Shown here: one piece after another, positions 20,298 to 23,018 of the stretch | How the letters are laid out: each line of letters starts with the position of its first letter | Position numbering within the stretch: position 1 is the first letter of the stretch | Source of the DNA: CAYZXU01 sp964482535 | Lineage (GTDB): Bacteria > Desulfobacterota > Desulfobacteria > Desulfobacterales > BuS5 | Length of the DNA: 23,018 nucleotides | Assembly: GCA_964482535.1 (NCBI GenBank) | Contig: CAYZXU010000029.1 | Span: 1 to 23,018, forward strand | Reading direction: 5' to 3' | Translations under genes and position numbers: made by a program | The notes under the pieces: generated by a model | What the model saw: the letters and a program-made list of their open reading frames with translations, nothing else | Told to the model about the DNA's origin: nothing | Database searches by the model: none

Positions 20298-21008
20298 TCC
20301 TGCTGTTTTTTTCAAGATCTTTGCATCCGGTTTTCTTATATAGTTTGGAGAAAAAGTATCATCGACAGGGCTATTCTTTTCGCTGGTTTTGAAAATGTCT
20401 TTGGTTTTGAATTTTTCTCCGGCAAGTGCAGCCACTGTTGATGCCCTGATAACATTATGCTCAGGCAGCATAAAATGAGCATATTCTCCGATTCTGTTTT
20501 TAATAAGTTCTTTATACAGATAAGCTCCACTGCCCACAAATATGCAGTTTCCATTGATATTTTTCAAAGCATCATCGGGGGATAAAACCATTTCAGATGT
20601 TTGTTTCTTTAAAATGTTTTTATTAAATTCATAGATAGAACAGTAGACCTGCTCCCTGCGTGCATCCAACCATGGATAAATAAGAGATTGGGATGGAGCA
20701 GTTTGCGCCGCCAGAGCATCTAAGCTTGAAATGCCTGCAACCGGTTTGTTTGTGGCAAATGAAAGCCCTTTTATAGAGCTTATTCCAATACGAAGTCCTG
20801 TAAAATTACCAGGCCCCACACTTACCGCAAAACCGTCCATATCTGAAATAGTAAGTCCTGCCAGTTCAATTACATTTTTGATGATTCCCATTAAGTGCTT
20901 TGAATGGGTCTGAGTCTTTGTTATAGTCACTTCCGCAACCAGCAACTCATCATCTATGAGTGCCACACTGCAAACTTGTGTGGCCGTATCAACTGCAAGT
21001 ATTTTCAT
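20289..21008 (-). CDS. tsaB: tRNA threonylcarbamoyladenosine biosynthesis protein TsaB
   Basis: TsaB is the inactive-homologue partner of TsaD in the complex that makes t6A37 on ANN-decoding tRNAs. The 239-residue protein starts with MKILAVDTATQVCSVAL, followed by TQTHSKHLMGIIKNVIELAGL, GFAVSVGPGNFTGLRIGISSIKGL and the SSLDALAAQ segment, the standard TsaB pattern of the ASKHA fold. Length is typical. It converges on atpF with a 9-base overlap of the stop regions. No terminator was seen between them. No other t6A genes are nearby. Confidence 0.92.
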   Translation of the reverse strand: MKILAVDTATQVCSVALIDDELLVAEVTITKTQTHSKHLMGIIKNVIELAGLTISDMDGFAVSVGPGNFTGLRIGISSIKGLSFATNKPVAGISSLDALAAQTAPSQSLIYPWLDARREQVYCSIYEFNKNILKKQTSEMVLSPDDALKNINGNCIFVGSGAYLYKELIKNRIGEYAHFMLPEHNVIRASTVAALAGEKFKTKDIFKTSEKNSPVDDTFSPNYIRKPDAKILKKTAGLF

Positions 21009-21128
21009 TATGCTTCTTATTTTCCATTTGCCTGTTTTTTACGAAATATTGCCAAATGTTGTGTGTAAAATCTGTTTATAAACTTAAGCCCGCAATGTCA
21101 ATCAATTCTCATGCATTGCAAGAGAAGC

Positions 21129-21868
21129 TTAAACACAACAGCCCCTGGCATTCGGGTATTCAACGATATATCCCATTTCAAGATTCTTATGACGTAATAA
21201 TTGTTTTGCGGAAAGGGCCTTTGAACCGGCATCGATGATTACCTGTCCCGGAACTACGTCCGAAATAACGGTTGCCACCACACGGACGGCACAGTCTTCA
21301 AGGGCGCAATGGTTAAACTTCAGCACAAAATAATCGTTCAAAACTGCGGTTCCCACCCTGATTTCGTTGACATGGCAGACAAGATGCGTATTCTCAAGGG
21401 ACGGCGTTGAGCCGGAAGAGACAGTTTCAGGTTGAAGACCGGCGGTACACAGAGCTTCATATGCCGGTTCCCATAATAGATTAATTCGTTCAAAAGTTTG
21501 CGGGTTTCCGGCGGCATCTCCATAGAGATGTCCAAGCTACATCTGTATGCCGTCAAAACGAAGACCTGGATGCAGTGCTGCAAGTTGAGAGAGCTTTACG
21601 ATCTGGTCGGGGTCGGCGGTTCCGCTCCAAGCCTTGCCATGACTTCGGCTTCTTTGACTTTTGCAACCGCCAGGCCAACCGCACCGGAACCGAGCTGCAT
21701 GCGGGCTATTTTAAGCGATTTGTGGGTTTTGATATGGGGACGAACTGCAAATCCATACTGGTTTGCATAATCATGAATGCGGTTGATATTTTTTTTGACG
21801 ATTTTTTCTTCCACAAGAAGAAAAGGTGTCGGAACCGCACTGGTGATTTTTAATATTTTTTCCGGCAT
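21129..21868 (-). pseudogene. Decayed PLP enzyme, D-threonine aldolase/alanine racemase-like
   Basis: The gene begins at ATG 21868, directly after the stop of the upstream NAS-like gene, with AAGGAG as ribosome-binding site. It reads TPFLLVEEKIVKKNINRI, then RPHIKTHKSLKIARMQL (Lys of the PLP site) and AVAKVKEAEVMARLGA. This is the N-terminus of D-threonine-aldolase (DSD1-type) enzymes. It then shifts frame and stops (21596). A second frame gives KLSQLAALHPGLRFDGIQM, an in-frame TAG (21537-21539), then LGHLYGDAAGNPQTFERI and SSGSTPSLENTH, followed by GTAVLNDYF and IIDAGSKALS, ending at TAA 21129. Compared with the family, a block of several dozen residues is missing between the two parts, and the C-terminal metal-binding end is gone. 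Several independent lesions make an active enzyme very unlikely. Confidence 0.82.
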
Positions 21869-22681
21869 TCAATCTCCTTTTATAAGAAAAACCGAAGTAT
21901 TATTCACCGGTGGTTCCGGGCGGATGCGCAAGTATTCCTTAAATCCGGGAGGTTCAAAGGCAGCCTGGTTATCCATAAGACGTCTTAAACCTTTTTCATA
22001 GATTCGGTAAGAAACTCTTGTTCCATTGGGAAGCGTGCCTGCAAGATGGGCAAATATTTCATCCTTGGGACATGCATCGGCGCCCACCATCACAAGCATG
22101 CATTCCTCATCAAGGGGCAAAGAAAAATGGTTTCCCTGAACAATTTGAATCTGCCCTGTTAATCCAAGGGTTTTAATAAGCTTTTGGGAAATCTTCACAT
22201 ATTCCGGTACCTGTTCCATGCCGATGCCTTCGACTCCATACTGTTTGTAAAGGGAGATAAGGGAAAGAGGCAGGGGACCGCTTCCCAGAAACAGTACACG
22301 ATCTCCGGGCTTCAGCTCCGCCCCCAGGTATTCCATATCCGCCAGCTGCAGATAATTAGGATAAAAAATAAAATTTTTGACTGCTATCCACGGATGGGAA
22401 TCGGCGATAATCGACTGTGCATACTTGATCTCCATTCCAAGCCCGTTAATTCTTTTCAGATGGGAGATGCGTTTTGTGATGGGCCGGAATTCTTTGTCGC
22501 AAAGCAGTTTGTCCGTTAGATGATCTTCAACATCCATTGCAATCAGACCTTGCAGTCTTTTAAAATGAGAACGGAAGACGGTTTCAGTACCGTTAAGAAT
22601 TTCATCATCGGTGAGATCACAGATGGCGGCATAAATATCCAGCAATTCTTTTTTGATTGAGTCGAATCTGTTCTCTTTCAT
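21869..22681 (-). CDS. Nicotianamine synthase-like protein (NAS family)
   Basis: The 270-residue protein has an N-terminal helical part and then a Rossmann-like SAM domain with DRVLFLGSGPLPLSLISL, close to the plant nicotianamine synthase motif GSGPLPL. It continues with GIGMEQVPEYVKISQKLIKTLGL, IQIVQGNHFSLP, MVGADACPKDEIF and a C-terminal VNNTSVFLIKG. NAS enzymes transfer aminopropyl groups from S-adenosylmethionine, giving nicotianamine in plants and archaea. Bacterial relatives such as CntL use an amino acid such as D-histidine to start opine metallophores like staphylopine. The substrate here is unknown. The start overlaps the stop of a second NAS-like gene (ATGA), and its own stop abuts the broken PLP gene, so all three form a tight cluster. 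The base composition looks somewhat richer in G+C than the genes to the left. Confidence 0.8.
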   Translation of the reverse strand: MKENRFDSIKKELLDIYAAICDLTDDEILNGTETVFRSHFKRLQGLIAMDVEDHLTDKLLCDKEFRPITKRISHLKRINGLGMEIKYAQSIIADSHPWIAVKNFIFYPNYLQLADMEYLGAELKPGDRVLFLGSGPLPLSLISLYKQYGVEGIGMEQVPEYVKISQKLIKTLGLTGQIQIVQGNHFSLPLDEECMLVMVGADACPKDEIFAHLAGTLPNGTRVSYRIYEKGLRRLMDNQAAFEPPGFKEYLRIRPEPPVNNTSVFLIKGD

Positions 22682-23018
22682 TCATCCAGCTCCACAAAAA
22701 CGGTTGTATTATTAACCCTCCCTGCAGGAAGTATCTTTTTGACAATTGTAAATCCTTGGATGTCGCTGATTTGCACCGGTTCATACAGGACGGCGCGCAT
22801 TCCGGTGTACGTCCGGAAAATAACAGGAACATACCTCTTTTGCTCTTTCAAAACCTTGCGAAGAGTTTGAAAAATTCGGGCTTTGGGTTCCGCCAGAGCC
22901 GCGACCAGTACCATATTCCAATCAAGACCTTTAAGCCTGGATTCATCCCCATGGATAATCTCGATTTCTTTTTCCAGTCCAAGACATTTAATCACCTTTT
23001 TTGATAAATTGACGGTTT
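22678..23018 (-). CDS. Second nicotianamine synthase-like protein (5' end outside the window)
   Basis: An open frame enters from the right edge and ends at TGA 22678-22680. The visible 113 or so residues read NLSKKVIKCLGLEKEIEIIHGDESRL, then NMVLVAALAEPKARIFQTL, RTYTGMRAVLYEPV and VNNTTVFVELDE. They align in order with the C-terminal half of the neighbouring NAS-like protein (KLIKTLGL, IQIVQGNHFSL, VMVGADACPKDEIF, VNNTSVFLI). The AALAEPK and RTYTGMRALLY-type stretches are closer to classical nicotianamine synthases. Its stop overlaps the start of the next gene by ATGA, implying coupled translation. Whether the N-terminal half is intact cannot be seen. Confidence 0.75.
   Translation of the reverse strand, partial: TVNLSKKVIKCLGLEKEIEIIHGDESRLKGLDWNMVLVAALAEPKARIFQTLRKVLKEQKRYVPVIFRTYTGMRAVLYEPVQISDIQGFTIVKKILPAGRVNNTTVFVELDE

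Noticed and set aside
20280..20310. Regulatory meaning of the 9-base overlap between the convergent atpF and tsaB ends
   Set aside because: Short convergent overlaps are common in compact genomes and no hairpin or other signal was seen there.
21537..21539. Amber TAG as a pyrrolysine codon in the PLP enzyme
   Set aside because: The gene also has a frameshift, an internal deletion and a missing C-terminus, so a nonsense mutation in a pseudogene is the simpler reading; no pyl genes are in view.

Overview
The window looks like a chromosomal segment of an AT-rich, anaerobic Desulfobacterales-like bacterium (Desulfobacterota, the former sulfate-reducing Deltaproteobacteria). This is inferred from the tail of a ferredoxin-containing small sulfite reductase at the left edge, paired b/b' ATP-synthase stalk genes with a signal-bearing b subunit, an AtpZ-AtpI-AtpB order, and the general style of the proteins. 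No rRNA is present to settle the taxonomy. The sequence is a draft: a run of exactly 100 N (8498-8597) sits inside infB.

Layout. (1) 1-600 (+): the 3' end of a sulfite/nitrite-reductase-like gene, then a 58-codon remnant of a Fic-family gene. (2) 582-10957 (-): one long RNA/translation operon, read right to left: rimP, nusA, infB, DUF503 gene, rbfA, nrnA, rpsO, pnp, dut and a metallo-beta-lactamase-fold gene. truB, usually found before rpsO, is missing here. A tRNA-Gly(CCC) gene lies just upstream of rimP, separated by a hairpin terminator, which recalls the tRNA-led rimP-nusA-infB operon of enterobacteria. Short tandem repeats occur in or beside nusA, infB, dut and the tRNA. (3) 11.3-13.2 kb (-): a MltB-like lytic transglycosylase and a PHP-domain phosphatase. 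(4) 13.3-16.2 kb (+): radA, rlmE and a yebC-family gene. (5) 16.4-20.3 kb (+): a complete membrane (Fo) ATP-synthase operon, atpZ-atpI-atpB-c(4 hairpins)-c(1 hairpin)-b'-b, with no delta or F1 genes after it. (6) 20.3-23.0 kb (-): tsaB, then a broken D-threonine-aldolase-like gene and two tandem nicotianamine-synthase-like genes, the second running off the window.

The most striking content is the Fo operon. One c-subunit gene encodes four fused hairpins (324 aa, eight predicted membrane helices). The outer two keep the paired carboxylates (E32/E65-type) expected of an ion site, while the inner two have lost both. A normal 82-aa c subunit with an E32/E65/S66 pattern follows behind a near-perfect Shine-Dalgarno. 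Together they suggest a mixed rotor with a reduced number of ion sites, probably Na+-coupled, comparable in principle to the hybrid rotor of Acetobacterium woodii but built differently. The second region of interest is the NAS-like pair with a decayed PLP enzyme, a possible nicotianamine- or opine-metallophore locus.
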